The notes under the pieces: model-generated
Database searches by the model: none
What the model saw: only the letters and a program-made list of their open reading frames with translations
Told to the model about the DNA's origin: nothing
Part shown: piece by piece, positions 42,358-52,200 of the stretch
Numbering within the stretch: the stretch's first letter is position 1
Layout of the letters: each line of letters starts with the position of its first letter
Source: Rhodoferax aquaticus
GTDB taxonomy: Bacteria; Pseudomonadota; Gammaproteobacteria; Burkholderiales; Burkholderiaceae_C
Assembly (NCBI RefSeq): GCF_006974105.1
Contig: NZ_CP036282.1
Coordinates: forward strand, 1,550,001-1,614,000
Direction of reading: 5' to 3'
Length of the DNA stretch: 64,000 nucleotides
Translations under genes and position numbers: made by a program

Positions 42358-44754
42358 TTAGTTGTCGGGGCGCAGCGTTAGTGTGCTCTTGGTGTGGGCT
42401 TTGACGTCTGCTTCACTCAGGTACTGCTGCACATAAATGCCTTCGGCGTAGCGTTGGGCTTGGTCTGCGTAATGCGCATCAAACAAAACACCACTTTGAC
42501 CCACTGGGTTGATGCCCATGGCCATATGGGGTGCAGCAAAATCAACAACGCGGCGGGTCGACGGGCCATAGCTGACTGCCCAAGGGGCAGGACCCACATT
42601 CAATGACAGGTTGTTCGGCGTTTCGCGTCCCCCAGGCACTGCAAACTCACCGACATTGAACAACAGGTCCAAGGGCTTTTGGCGCCCTAGCGGATGCACA
42701 TGGGTCAGTGTGTGGGTTTGCCCCCAGGACCAAGCCAGCAGGCTGCTGCCATACAAGTCGGTCAAGTGCGTCAACGTGTTGTGCCACGCTACGCGTACGG
42801 TTTCAAAATGACTTTCTGTCTTCTTGGTGTCAATGTTGTCCCACCACGGCGAATTGGGGTCTGCGGCAAGCAGTGGCAGTGCACTGTCCAGTGCCCTGGT
42901 TTCGAGTAAGTCACTGAACAACACGGGCCCAAGCTCGTCTTCCATGGCGGCTTTGGCAAGCTCATAGCTAAACTGGCTAAACAGCGTGGCTGCAATGCTG
43001 TCTCGGGTGTAACTGCCGTCCCACTTTTCCAGCGGCTCCAAGAAGGCTTTTTCATTGGCATCCGTGACCACGGTTTGCAATACCGGCAGCAAGCTTTTCA
43101 GGATGCGGGGGCCGTAGTCGTTCGTCACGTCCAGCTGCAAGGCCTGCGCGGCCGCGACGTCCCATTTGCGTTCAGGGTCTTTGAGCGCTTGGTCCAAGCG
43201 CTTGGCGCGGTCTGCCAAGTTGTAGTAGCCCGGCACGGGTACGCCGCTAGGCGGTTTGGGTTGGCTGTTGGCGGACACCACATAGCCCCGCAATGGGTTT
43301 TCTTCTTGCGGGTTGTAGTTGAAGGCATAAAAGCCTTTTTTCTCGGCCTCGCCTTTGCTGGCGTCCAAGATGAAGGTCGGGTTCACACCTGGCGGGCGAA
43401 TCGGCAGTTTGGCCGCCGCCCACCACGCAATGTCGCCTTTGGCGTTGGCCCACACGATGTTGAGGCCTGGTGCATCGATTTTGCTAGCCGCATTGCGTGC
43501 TTTTTCTCGGGTGTCAGCGCGGTTGAGTCCATAAAACGCTTCGAGCATGGGGTTTGGTGTTTCCAAGTAAGCCCACCACATGGCCACGGGTTTGCTGTCG
43601 AGCGCGTCTTTGAATGCGTCGGTAATGATGGGGCCATGTGGGCTGCGCCGCAGGGTGAGCTTGACGGCCTTACGGCCTTTCACCGCGATGCTTTCGGTGC
43701 GGGTTTCCATGTCCACCCACTGGTCTTGGAACCATACCTGCTGGGGATTGGCGGGATTGATTTTTTCGGCAATGAGGTCTACGTCGTCATTCTGGAACAT
43801 GGTCAAGCTCCAACCAAACTGCGTGTTGTGCCCTATGAGTGCCATCGGGTTGAGCGCTTGAAAGTGGCCGTAGAGCTCAAAACCAGGTGCGTTGAGCTGT
43901 GCCTCGTACCACACTGCGGGCACCGAAAACCCAACGTGCGGGTCTCCCGCCAACAGCGGCTTGCCACTGACAGTGCGTCTGCCCGCAATAGCCCACGCAT
44001 TGCTGCCTTCGAACAAGGGCACTCCGGCAAGCGCCATCGCGTCTTGACCCGCTTGGGCGATGCGTGTCAGGCTCTGCCAGTGGCTTGGGTCTGGCTTGGC
44101 ATGCGCCAACACGCCCTCTGGGTGCCAGTCGATGTCAAAGGCCTTCAGATACTCAGGCCCCAATTCGTCCCGGATGTAGGTCATCACCGGCTCGGTTTTA
44201 AATGCAGCCGCAAAACTAAAGGCCAAGTAGCCCGACACGGCGACCGTGTCTTCCGCGGTGAAGGGGCGCTTGGGAATGCCCAACACATCAAACTCGATGG
44301 GCGGTTTGTGGGTCGCTTGGAACTGGTTGATGCCATCCAAGTACGCCGCCAGTGCCAAAAATTCTGGGCGTTGGCGATCTAGTTTTTTCACGTATTCCAC
44401 CGCGTGGGCCCGTATGCCCAGCGTGCGAAATAGCTTGTCCGTGTCCAAGAGCTTGGGCCCCAAAACTTCTGCCAATTCTCCTTGGGCGAGGCGGCGCACA
44501 ATTTCCATCTGAAACAGACGGTCTTGCGCATGGACGTAACCCAGCGCCCGGTACAAATCCGCCTCATTCTTGGCGGTAATGTGCGGCACACCCCGCTCAT
44601 CGTAGGCCACGCTGACACGTTCTTTGAGGCCTGCCAGCGGGAGCAATCCGCTACGCACAGGTTGCTTGGTGTACACATACCAAGCGCCAACGCCTGCGCC
44701 GAGCAAAACCAGCAACAGCACAAGACTTGCGATGACCTTGAGGACACTTTTCAT
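42358..44754 (-). CDS. Penicillin acylase family Ntn-hydrolase
   Basis: 798-aa precursor of a heterodimeric N-terminal-nucleophile amidase. An N-terminal hydrophobic segment (about 7-28) exports it to the periplasm or anchors it. The alpha-chain region (VPHITAKNEADLYRALGYVHAQDRLFQMEIVRR) precedes the autocatalytic site at Gly-Ser in FEGSNAWAIAG, near residue 249, whose Ser becomes the beta-chain nucleophile. Later family blocks include GHNTQFGWSLTMFQNDDVD. Family members cleave penicillins, cyclic lipopeptides or acyl-homoserine lactones; the substrate here cannot be told. It follows the HAD gene convergently. Confidence 0.9.
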   Translation of the reverse strand: MKSVLKVIASLVLLLVLLGAGVGAWYVYTKQPVRSGLLPLAGLKERVSVAYDERGVPHITAKNEADLYRALGYVHAQDRLFQMEIVRRLAQGELAEVLGPKLLDTDKLFRTLGIRAHAVEYVKKLDRQRPEFLALAAYLDGINQFQATHKPPIEFDVLGIPKRPFTAEDTVAVSGYLAFSFAAAFKTEPVMTYIRDELGPEYLKAFDIDWHPEGVLAHAKPDPSHWQSLTRIAQAGQDAMALAGVPLFEGSNAWAIAGRRTVSGKPLLAGDPHVGFSVPAVWYEAQLNAPGFELYGHFQALNPMALIGHNTQFGWSLTMFQNDDVDLIAEKINPANPQQVWFQDQWVDMETRTESIAVKGRKAVKLTLRRSPHGPIITDAFKDALDSKPVAMWWAYLETPNPMLEAFYGLNRADTREKARNAASKIDAPGLNIVWANAKGDIAWWAAAKLPIRPPGVNPTFILDASKGEAEKKGFYAFNYNPQEENPLRGYVVSANSQPKPPSGVPVPGYYNLADRAKRLDQALKDPERKWDVAAAQALQLDVTNDYGPRILKSLLPVLQTVVTDANEKAFLEPLEKWDGSYTRDSIAATLFSQFSYELAKAAMEDELGPVLFSDLLETRALDSALPLLAADPNSPWWDNIDTKKTESHFETVRVAWHNTLTHLTDLYGSSLLAWSWGQTHTLTHVHPLGRQKPLDLLFNVGEFAVPGGRETPNNLSLNVGPAPWAVSYGPSTRRVVDFAAPHMAMGINPVGQSGVLFDAHYADQAQRYAEGIYVQQYLSEADVKAHTKSTLTLRPDN

Positions 44755-44827
44755 TGGGGCGGGGCCTGGTAGTGGTGTTGGCCAGATGATACGGGCGACT
44801 ATGGTTTGCGCCTACCCCTCTTCAGCG

Positions 44828-46153
44828 CTAATGCGATGAGGAAAGCTGGTCGGAGGCCGCGTCCAGTAGTGCAACGGCTTGCACGCCACTGCGCACCGCA
44901 CCCTCCAGCGTGGCGGGGTAAGGGCCCTCCACGTAATCCCCGCACGCAAAGAGCTGCGGGGCAATGGCTTGCGCGGGGCGCTGCAAGCCCGGCGTGCAGG
45001 CAAAGGTGGCGCGTTTCTCGACAATGGTTTGCACCGCTTGGAGAGACAGCCCCAGCTGGTCTTGGGCTTGTTGCAGGACCAGGGCTTGCAGCGTGTCGCG
45101 GTCTGTGTCACTTGCACTCACCACAAACGCCAGCAAACCCGGTGGGCCACCGAGTTGCGCCCGGTCGAACGCAAACTGCGCAGGTGCCGAAGCCGTGCTG
45201 CGCAATGACACCATGGGGCGTGTGAGGTGGGCGTGGGGCGCATAGGCGTAGACGGTTGCAATGGCCTCAAACGCCAAGGCCTGCGCACAGCGTGCCCAAG
45301 CGTGCATGGCGTCCGCAGCGTCGCGTGGCGCGTGCAGTGCGCTGTCTTCCATGACCCGTGCAGCGTTGCTGCTACTGCCGGCCCATATGACCGCGTCAAA
45401 GGCTTCGCCATTGAGGTTCCAGCCTGGTCCTTGGTCGGCGCGTGGATGCAATGCGGTCACACGCGACCCAAGTCGCAGGTGCGCACCGTGTGCGTGAAGC
45501 CAAGTTTGCGCGGTACTAGGAAACAGGGTACTCAGGTCCGTCGTAGGCAGCAGCAGGTTGGAGGCGCCACTCCCCCCTAGCAAAGAGTCTTTGAGCACCC
45601 GCAGAAACACCTGGCCACTGGCGCGGCTGGCTGGCGTGTTGAGGGCGGAAACACACAGCGGGTCTATGAGGGTGTCCATCACGGTTGGCGTCAGGCCTGC
45701 ACACAGCTGCGTGACGCTGGTGGCGGGTGCACAGCGAAAGCCTGCGATTTGCCAGCGCAGTGAGGCGCGTACCAAAGACCACTTGTCGGCAAGCGACCAC
45801 CCTTGGGCGCGCCAAATACCTGCGACCGCGTCCAACGGGGCGGGCCATGCGGGCAGTGCCAAGCCCGCTTCGTCTGCAAACTTGAGGTTCAAAGGCGTGC
45901 GCAGCAGCACGGCCTGTGGGTCTAGGCCCACATGCTGCATGAGCTGCAAGGTGCTGCTGTAGGCCCCGATCATGATGTGCTGGCCGTTGTCCAGCACCAC
46001 GGATTCGCCGTTGGGCAATGTGCCTTTGAGGGCTCTGGCCCTTCCCCCTACTGCGTGAGATGCTTCAAAAACTGTAGCGTGGTGCCCTGCGCTACAGGCT
46101 GCAACGGCGGCAGCCATACCGGCCCAGCCGGCACCTACGATGGCGACCTTCAT
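44828..46153 (-). CDS. hpnE: Hydroxysqualene dehydroxylase
   Basis: 441-aa FAD-dependent amine-oxidase-fold protein. The dinucleotide motif VAIVGAGWAGMAAA opens it, with GGRARAL around 37. In hopanoid producers HpnE reduces hydroxysqualene to squalene. It lies last in hpnC-hpnD-hpnE with a 43-bp gap to hpnD. The C-terminal FACGDYVEGPYPATLEGAVRSG is the typical second FAD segment. Squalene-hopene cyclase is not in the window. Confidence 0.92.
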   Translation of the reverse strand: MKVAIVGAGWAGMAAAVAACSAGHHATVFEASHAVGGRARALKGTLPNGESVVLDNGQHIMIGAYSSTLQLMQHVGLDPQAVLLRTPLNLKFADEAGLALPAWPAPLDAVAGIWRAQGWSLADKWSLVRASLRWQIAGFRCAPATSVTQLCAGLTPTVMDTLIDPLCVSALNTPASRASGQVFLRVLKDSLLGGSGASNLLLPTTDLSTLFPSTAQTWLHAHGAHLRLGSRVTALHPRADQGPGWNLNGEAFDAVIWAGSSSNAARVMEDSALHAPRDAADAMHAWARCAQALAFEAIATVYAYAPHAHLTRPMVSLRSTASAPAQFAFDRAQLGGPPGLLAFVVSASDTDRDTLQALVLQQAQDQLGLSLQAVQTIVEKRATFACTPGLQRPAQAIAPQLFACGDYVEGPYPATLEGAVRSGVQAVALLDAASDQLSSSH

Positions 46154-46196
46154 AAGACGTGCAGAACCCAGCCAGTCTGGGTGCCGCTTGCTAAGC

Positions 46197-47036
46197 TCAT
46201 AGGTGTCCCAAGGCTTGCACCTTCCAGGCCAGCCAAAGTTTGCGTAGCGGCGTCAGGCTTACACGCTGGTGAAGCACTTGGAAGTTGTCGCGCTCAATTT
46301 CCGACAGCAAGGCACGGTAGATGCTGGCCATCATTAGGCCTGGCTTTTGGGCGCGGCGGTCTGCCGCAGGTAGCAGAGCAAGGGCCTCGTCGTACAGGCT
46401 TTGGGCCCGTTTGGCTTGAAATTGCATGAGCGCTGTAAATCGGTCTGAGTAGCTGCGCTTGAGGATTTCATGGGCCTTGACGTCGAATTGCTGTAGCTCA
46501 TTCACTGGCAGGTAGATGCGGCCGCGCATGGCGTCTTCTCCCACGTCGCGGATGATGTTGGTGAGCTGCAGTGCTTGCCCCAGTTTGTGGGCGTAGGCCG
46601 TGGTTTGTGGGTCGGATTGACCAAAAATACGGGCGGCGACTTCTCCTACCTCACCCGCCACCAGGTGGCAGTAGCGCTGTAGGTTGGGATAGTCGAGGTA
46701 GCGGGTTTGTTCCAAGTCCATCTGGCAGCCTTCAATCACGGCCTGGAGATGGCGTTGCTCAATACCGTAGATGGCTGCCAAGGGCATGAGCGCTTGCATC
46801 ACGGGGTGGGTGGGTGTGCCTGCATACGCCTTGGCCACTTCGCCTTGCCACCAGGCCAGCTTGGTGGCCGCTACCGAGGCGTCCACCATGTCGTCCACCA
46901 CGTCATCGACTTCGCGACAAAACGCATAGAAAGCCGTAATCGCGGCACGCCGGGGCTTGGGTAAAAACAAAAAAGCGTAATAAAAGCTGCTGCCAGAAGC
47001 GGCGGCTTTTTGCTGGACGTATTGCTCTGGATTCAT
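46197..47036 (-). CDS. hpnD: Presqualene diphosphate synthase
   Basis: 279-aa trans-isoprenyl diphosphate synthase joining two farnesyl diphosphates. The two Asp-rich motifs are REVDDVVDDMVD (about 41-52) and NIIRDVGEDAMRGRIYLP (about 160-177). ATG 47036 starts MNPEQYVQQKAAASGSSFYY, the conserved start; the 75-codon upstream extension overlaps hpnC and is rejected. No ribosome site is visible, so translation probably couples to hpnC, which ends 11 bp upstream. Confidence 0.93.
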   Translation of the reverse strand: MNPEQYVQQKAAASGSSFYYAFLFLPKPRRAAITAFYAFCREVDDVVDDMVDASVAATKLAWWQGEVAKAYAGTPTHPVMQALMPLAAIYGIEQRHLQAVIEGCQMDLEQTRYLDYPNLQRYCHLVAGEVGEVAARIFGQSDPQTTAYAHKLGQALQLTNIIRDVGEDAMRGRIYLPVNELQQFDVKAHEILKRSYSDRFTALMQFQAKRAQSLYDEALALLPAADRRAQKPGLMMASIYRALLSEIERDNFQVLHQRVSLTPLRKLWLAWKVQALGHL

Positions 47037-47047
47037 GGGAAGGATTG

Positions 47048-47926
47048 TTACATCAAGACAGCACGCCACAGCATGATGGGGAAGTCCCACCACCGCAAGA
47101 CGGGCCGTGTTTTCAAAGTGGCGTAGCCCACGCCTCGGATCTTGTCCAGAATACGCAGCCCACCTTGCGCCACCAAACGCAGCTCCCAGCCGGCCCGGCC
47201 CGGTATGGTGTGCACTAAGGCGAGCCCTTTTTGCATCTCTGCGCCCGCCAAATCTGCGCAAGCAGCTATTAATTGTGTAGCACCACGGGTTTGCTCTAAG
47301 GTAAGCAGCTGTGCTTGGCTAACTTGGTACTGGGCGCACAGGTCAGCAGGCAAGTAGTAGCGGCCTCGGGGAATGTCCACACTGGGGTCTTGCCAAAAGT
47401 TGATCAGCTGCAAGGCGCTGCAAATAGCATCGCTTTGCGCCAGTGCTTGCTGCGTGTGAATGCCATACAAATGCAGCAACAAGCGCCCCACGGGGTTGGC
47501 GGAGAGTTTGCAGTAGGCGAGCAAGCCCGCGTGGTCGGCATATCCACTGCCGTCCCGGGTTTTCTGGGTGTCTTGTTCAAATGCGTTCAGCAGGTCGTGC
47601 AGCAGCTGGGTGGGGAGTTGGTGCGCATGAATAGCCCATTGAAGTGGCGCAAATACATGGCTCCACGGGCCTGCATACGCAACATCGGCGTGCGATGCTT
47701 GCGTGAGCGCTTGGCGGTAGGCGGCGAGGGTGGCCAAGCGTTCCTCCGCCGAGGCGGTGCCTTCGTCGGCAATGTCATCGGCCTCGCGGGCAAAGTGGTA
47801 GATGGCGGCAATGGGGCGGCGCAAGTGGCGAGGGCACAAAAGCGAAGCCACAGGAAAGTTCTCGTAATGCGTGATTTTTCCGGGGGACACGTCTGCGAGT
47901 GAATCGGGGGAGGAGGGGCGCTGCAT
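47048..47926 (-). CDS. hpnC: Hydroxysqualene synthase
   Basis: 292-aa homologue of squalene/phytoene synthases that converts presqualene diphosphate to hydroxysqualene in the HpnCDE route. Asp-rich motifs are FAREADDIADEG (about 45-56) and INFWQDPSVDIPRGRYYLP (about 175-193). It is the first gene of the hpn trio. The codons for TQLIAACADLAG (near 47270) contain a GCTATTAATTGTGTAGC core like that of the dispersed intergenic repeat. Confidence 0.93.
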   Translation of the reverse strand: MQRPSSPDSLADVSPGKITHYENFPVASLLCPRHLRRPIAAIYHFAREADDIADEGTASAEERLATLAAYRQALTQASHADVAYAGPWSHVFAPLQWAIHAHQLPTQLLHDLLNAFEQDTQKTRDGSGYADHAGLLAYCKLSANPVGRLLLHLYGIHTQQALAQSDAICSALQLINFWQDPSVDIPRGRYYLPADLCAQYQVSQAQLLTLEQTRGATQLIAACADLAGAEMQKGLALVHTIPGRAGWELRLVAQGGLRILDKIRGVGYATLKTRPVLRWWDFPIMLWRAVLM

Positions 47927-47947
47927 GCCCGAGATTTTGCCTGCGTA

Positions 47948-47976
47948 TTGACAAAGACTCTCAATTACCCTAAATT
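47948..47976 (+). promoter_or_regulatory. Sigma-70 promoter of the RND efflux operon
   Basis: TTGACA, a 17-bp spacer and TAAATT lie 82 bp ahead of the efflux adaptor start. Immediately downstream is ACCGACTGGTCATTA, an imperfect dyad of the kind bound by TetR-type efflux repressors; that reading is tentative and no TetR gene is next to it. Confidence 0.6.
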
Positions 47977-48057
47977 ACTAACCGACTGGTCATTAATGCT
48001 TTGTGCAGGCCGACCTGCCTATTGCCACCCTATCACCCCCATACCCCCAAATTCACC

Positions 48058-49230
48058 ATGTCTAACTTGAAACGCAAAACGATGGTTGCCGGTGTGCCTC
48101 TGATTGCAGTTGCACTTTTTTTGAGCGCTTGCTCCAAACCTCCTGCGGCCCAGGAGCCCATCCGCGCGGTGAAGCTCATGACGGTCGGCGTGGGCAACAT
48201 CCAGTCAAGCTTGGAGTTTTCTGCCGATGTGCGCGCGCGCGTGGAGTCGCGGCTTGGCTTTCGAGTAGGTGGAAAATTGGTACGGCGTGCGGTTGAATTG
48301 GGGCAAACGGTCAAGGCGGGGCAGGTCATTGCCCAGTTGGATCCGCAAGATTACAAGCTGGCAGCCGAGGCGGCCCGCGCCCAGGTGGCGGCAGCCCAAA
48401 CCAACCGCGACCTAGCAGGCGCAGACTTCAAACGTTTCAAAGAACTGCGGGATCAAAATTTCATCAGCGGTGCTGAGCTGGAGCGCCGTGAAACTGCGCT
48501 GAAAGCAGCGCAGGCCCAGTTGGAACAGGCGCAGGCCCAATTAAACAGCCAAGGCAATCAAGCGGGTTACACCACCTTGGTGGCAGACGTCTCTGGAGTG
48601 GTGACTGCTGTAACAGCAGAGGTCGGCCAAGTGGTGGGTGCTGGTACCCCGGTGGTGCAGATCGCACAAGACGGACCCCGTGATGTGGTGTTCTCTGTGC
48701 CCGAGGACAAAGTGGCGCTGATCAAGCAAGGCTCCAGGGTCGATGTAAATGTGTGGGCCAGCAAGACGCAGCTGGAGGCCACTGTGCGTGAGGTGGCTGC
48801 CAGTGCAGATCCGGTGACACGCACCTTCACAGTAAAGGTGGCTTTGGATGCCAAGGACTCCTTGCCACTGGGTACCACCGTGTCGGTGCGACCCAAGGCC
48901 CTAGACCGTGGCGCTGTGGAAGTGATCAAGCTGCCAACCTCCGCGCTGCTCAAAAGCACCAGTGGCTCCAATGTGTGGGTACTGGATAGTGCGACCATGA
49001 CGGTGAAACCTCAAGCCGTGGTGGTGGCAACCGCCGATGGCAATGATGCGGTGATCACGCAAGGCCTGACCCCGGGCATGCAGGTGGTGGTGGCAGGCGT
49101 CCACGTTTTGTCACCTGGGCAAAAAGTTACTATTTACACCGCTAAAGGTGCTACTGCGCCCACACAGCAAGCGCCAGCAGCTATGGATTCTGTAGCACCT
49201 GGTGCCGCTGCTTCCGCAACAGGTAAGTGA
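48058..49230 (+). CDS. RND efflux periplasmic adaptor (membrane-fusion lipoprotein)
   Basis: 390-aa HlyD/AcrA-type adaptor. The signal peptide ends in the lipobox LSAC (Cys24), so it is an inner-membrane-anchored lipoprotein. A barrel-sandwich half (VGGKLVRRAVELGQTVKAGQVIAQLD), an alpha-hairpin with Ala/Gln heptads (about 95-150) and the returning lipoyl half (TLVADVSGVVTAVTAEVGQVV) are visible, then beta-barrel and membrane-proximal domains. ATG 48058 starts the signal; the TTG-led extension is rejected. The C-terminal Ala/Pro-rich tail after about 360 is non-conserved. It is followed 7 bp later by the pump gene. Confidence 0.92.
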   Translation: MSNLKRKTMVAGVPLIAVALFLSACSKPPAAQEPIRAVKLMTVGVGNIQSSLEFSADVRARVESRLGFRVGGKLVRRAVELGQTVKAGQVIAQLDPQDYKLAAEAARAQVAAAQTNRDLAGADFKRFKELRDQNFISGAELERRETALKAAQAQLEQAQAQLNSQGNQAGYTTLVADVSGVVTAVTAEVGQVVGAGTPVVQIAQDGPRDVVFSVPEDKVALIKQGSRVDVNVWASKTQLEATVREVAASADPVTRTFTVKVALDAKDSLPLGTTVSVRPKALDRGAVEVIKLPTSALLKSTSGSNVWVLDSATMTVKPQAVVVATADGNDAVITQGLTPGMQVVVAGVHVLSPGQKVTIYTAKGATAPTQQAPAAMDSVAPGAAASATGK

Positions 49231-49237
49231 GGCTGTG

Positions 49238-52200
49238 ATGATGCAAGAACCAAGCAAGGGGTTTAACCTCTCGAAATGGGCGCTGGAGCATTCTGCGCTG
49301 ACTCGCTATCTGATGATTGTGCTGATGCTCTTGGGAGCGGCCGCATATTTTCAGCTGGGTCAGGACGAAGACCCGCCGTTTACCTTCCGCGCCATGGTGG
49401 TGCGCACCTATTGGCCCGGCGCCACTGCGCAGCAGGTTGCGGAACAGGTAACCGACAAGATTGAGCGTACCTTGCAGGAAGTGCAGTACGCAGACCAGAT
49501 TCGCAGCTATTCCAAGCCGGGCGAGTCTCAGGTCATTTTCCAGATCAAAGACTCCAGCAAGGGCAGTGACGTACCTAACGTTTGGTACACGGTGCGTAAA
49601 AAGATTGGTGACATTCGCGGTACCTTGCCCGGCGGCGTGGTGGGACCGTTTTTCAATGACGATTTTGGTGATGTGTATGGCGTGATCTACGCGCTAGAGG
49701 CAGATGGCTTTAACTATGCCGAGCTCAAGACTTTTGCAGACGACGTGCGTCAGAAGCTGCTGCGCGTGCACGATGTCGCCAAAGTTGAGTTGTTTGGTGC
49801 CCAAGACGAGAAGCTGTACATCGAAATCTCACAGAAGCGCCTCGCCCAGTTGGGGCTGGACTTCAACCAAGTGATTGCGCAATTGGGGCAGCAAAACGCG
49901 GTGGAGTCAGCGGGCTCTATACAGACGCCATTGGATGTGGTGCAGGTGCGCGTGGGCGGCCAATTCAATGCTGTTGAGCAGCTGGCGGACATGCCCATAC
50001 GTGGTGCCACGGGTAACCAGTTTCGGCTGAAGGACATTGCGACGATCGGCAAAGGCTATGTAGATCCTCCGACAGTAAAAGTGCACCACCAAGGCAAGGA
50101 AGTGATTGCCTTGGGCGTTTCTATGGCCAAGGGTGGAGACATCATTGCCTTGGGACATGCGCTCGAAAAAACCTTTGTGGGCATTGAAAGGTCACTGCCC
50201 GCTGGCATCAAGTTGGTGCAGTTGCAGGACCAACCAAAGTCAGTATCCACCTCAGTGAATGAGTTTGTGAAGGTCCTGATCGAGGCGGTGGTCATTGTCT
50301 TGGCCGTGAGCTTTATCGCCTTGGGGCTGCACACCAAAGCGGGGCAACCGTTCTGGAAACGTTGGACCCTGGATATTCGCCCGGGATTGGTCGTCGGTAT
50401 CACCATTCCCTTGGTGCTTGCGGTGACGTTTCTGGGTATGTACTACTGGGGGATTGGCTTGCACAAAATCTCGCTAGGCTCGCTGATCATCGCCCTGGGT
50501 TTGCTGGTGGACGATGCCATCATTGCCGTGGAAATGATGGTGCGCAAAATGGAAGAGGGCTACGACAAAGTCCGCGCAGCCACCTTTGCCTACGAAGTCA
50601 CTGCTATGCCTATGCTGACCGGTACGTTGATCACGGCTGTGGGCTTTCTCCCCATTGGGTTGGCCAAATCAGTCACGGGTGAGTACACCTACGCGATCTT
50701 CGCAGTCACCGTGTTGGCTCTGATTTTGAGCTGGTTTGTGTCGGTCTATTTTGTGCCTTATCTTGGTACGCTTTTGCTCAAAGAGCATAAGCATGTAGAG
50801 GGTGCCCAGATTCATGGCGAGCACTTTGACACGCCTTTTTACAACACGTTTCGCCGCACGGTGAACTGGTGTGTTGAGCACCGCTGGATGACCATTGGAG
50901 CCACCGTTTTGGTTTTTGCGCTGGGAATTTTTGGCATGGGCAAGGTCCAGCAACAGTTCTTCCCAGACTCTAGCCGGCCAGAATTGCTGGTGGACATTTG
51001 GTTCCCTGAGGGCACCTCGTTCGCCAACAATCAAGAGGTGACTAAGCGCGTAGAAGCACGGTTGATGCAGGAGCCCGGTGTGTCGACCGTCAGCACATGG
51101 ATCGGTTCTGGCGTCCCGCGCTTTTATTTGCCACTGGACCAAGTGTTTCCGCAAACAAATGTGTCGCAGTTCATCATTATTCCGGTGGATCTGAAAGTGC
51201 GCGAGTCTTTGCGCGTGAAGCTTCCAGCATTGCTGGCGAGTGAGTTCCCCGAAGTGCGTGGCCGCGTAAAGCTGCTCCCCAACGGCCCGCCTGTGCCTTA
51301 CCCGGTGCAGTTCAGAGTCGTGGGGTCTGATCCTCTTGTGTTACGCGAGCGCGCTGACGAAGTGAAGGCCGTGATGCGACAAAGTAGCAATACCCGAGGG
51401 GTGAACGACAACTGGAATGAGTCGGTCAAGGTGTTGCGGCTTGAGGTTGACCAAGACAAAGCCCGTGCATTGGGGGTCAGCAGTCAGAGCATTGCGCAGG
51501 CATCTAAAACCTTGCTGTCTGGAACAACCGTTGGCCAATACCGCGAAGGGGACAAGCTGATTGACATTGTGTTGCGTCAACCGGCGGATGAACGCAAAGC
51601 GATTACTGACATTGCCAATGCGTACTTGCCCACTAGTAGTGGAAAGTCAATCCCTATTACCCAAATCGCCAAGCCAGTATTCACGTGGGAGCCGGGCGTG
51701 ATGTGGCGCGAAAACCGGGACTACGCCATTACTGTGCAAAGCGACATGGTGGAAGGGTTGCAAGGCGCAACGGTCACCGCTGAGTTGTTGCCCAGGATGA
51801 AGGAGCTTGAGGCACAGTGGGCCGCGAAGGGAATCAATGGCTACCGCATTGACGTGGCCGGTGCAGTGGCAGAGAGTTCTAAAGGCTCGGCATCCATTGT
51901 CGCTGGCGTGCCCATCATGCTGTTCTTGACCTTTACCTTGCTGATGTTGCAGTTGCACAGCTTTAGTCGTGCGGTGCTGGTGTTTATCACAGGGCCACTG
52001 GGCATTGCTGGAGTGGCGGGAGCTTTGATTTTGCTTGGGCGACCCTTTGGGTTCGTGGCTTTGCTCGGCGTGATTGCATTGATGGGCATGATTCAACGTA
52101 ACTCAGTGATCTTGATCGATCAGATCGAACAAGACCGTGCCAATGGCGTGCCCGCGTGGGATGCGATCGTAGAGTCCGCTGTGCGGCGTTTGCGCCCCAT

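Noticed and set aside
46197..47261. 354-aa version of HpnD
   Set aside because: The extra N-terminus overlaps hpnC in another frame and is not family-like; similarity starts at Met 47036.
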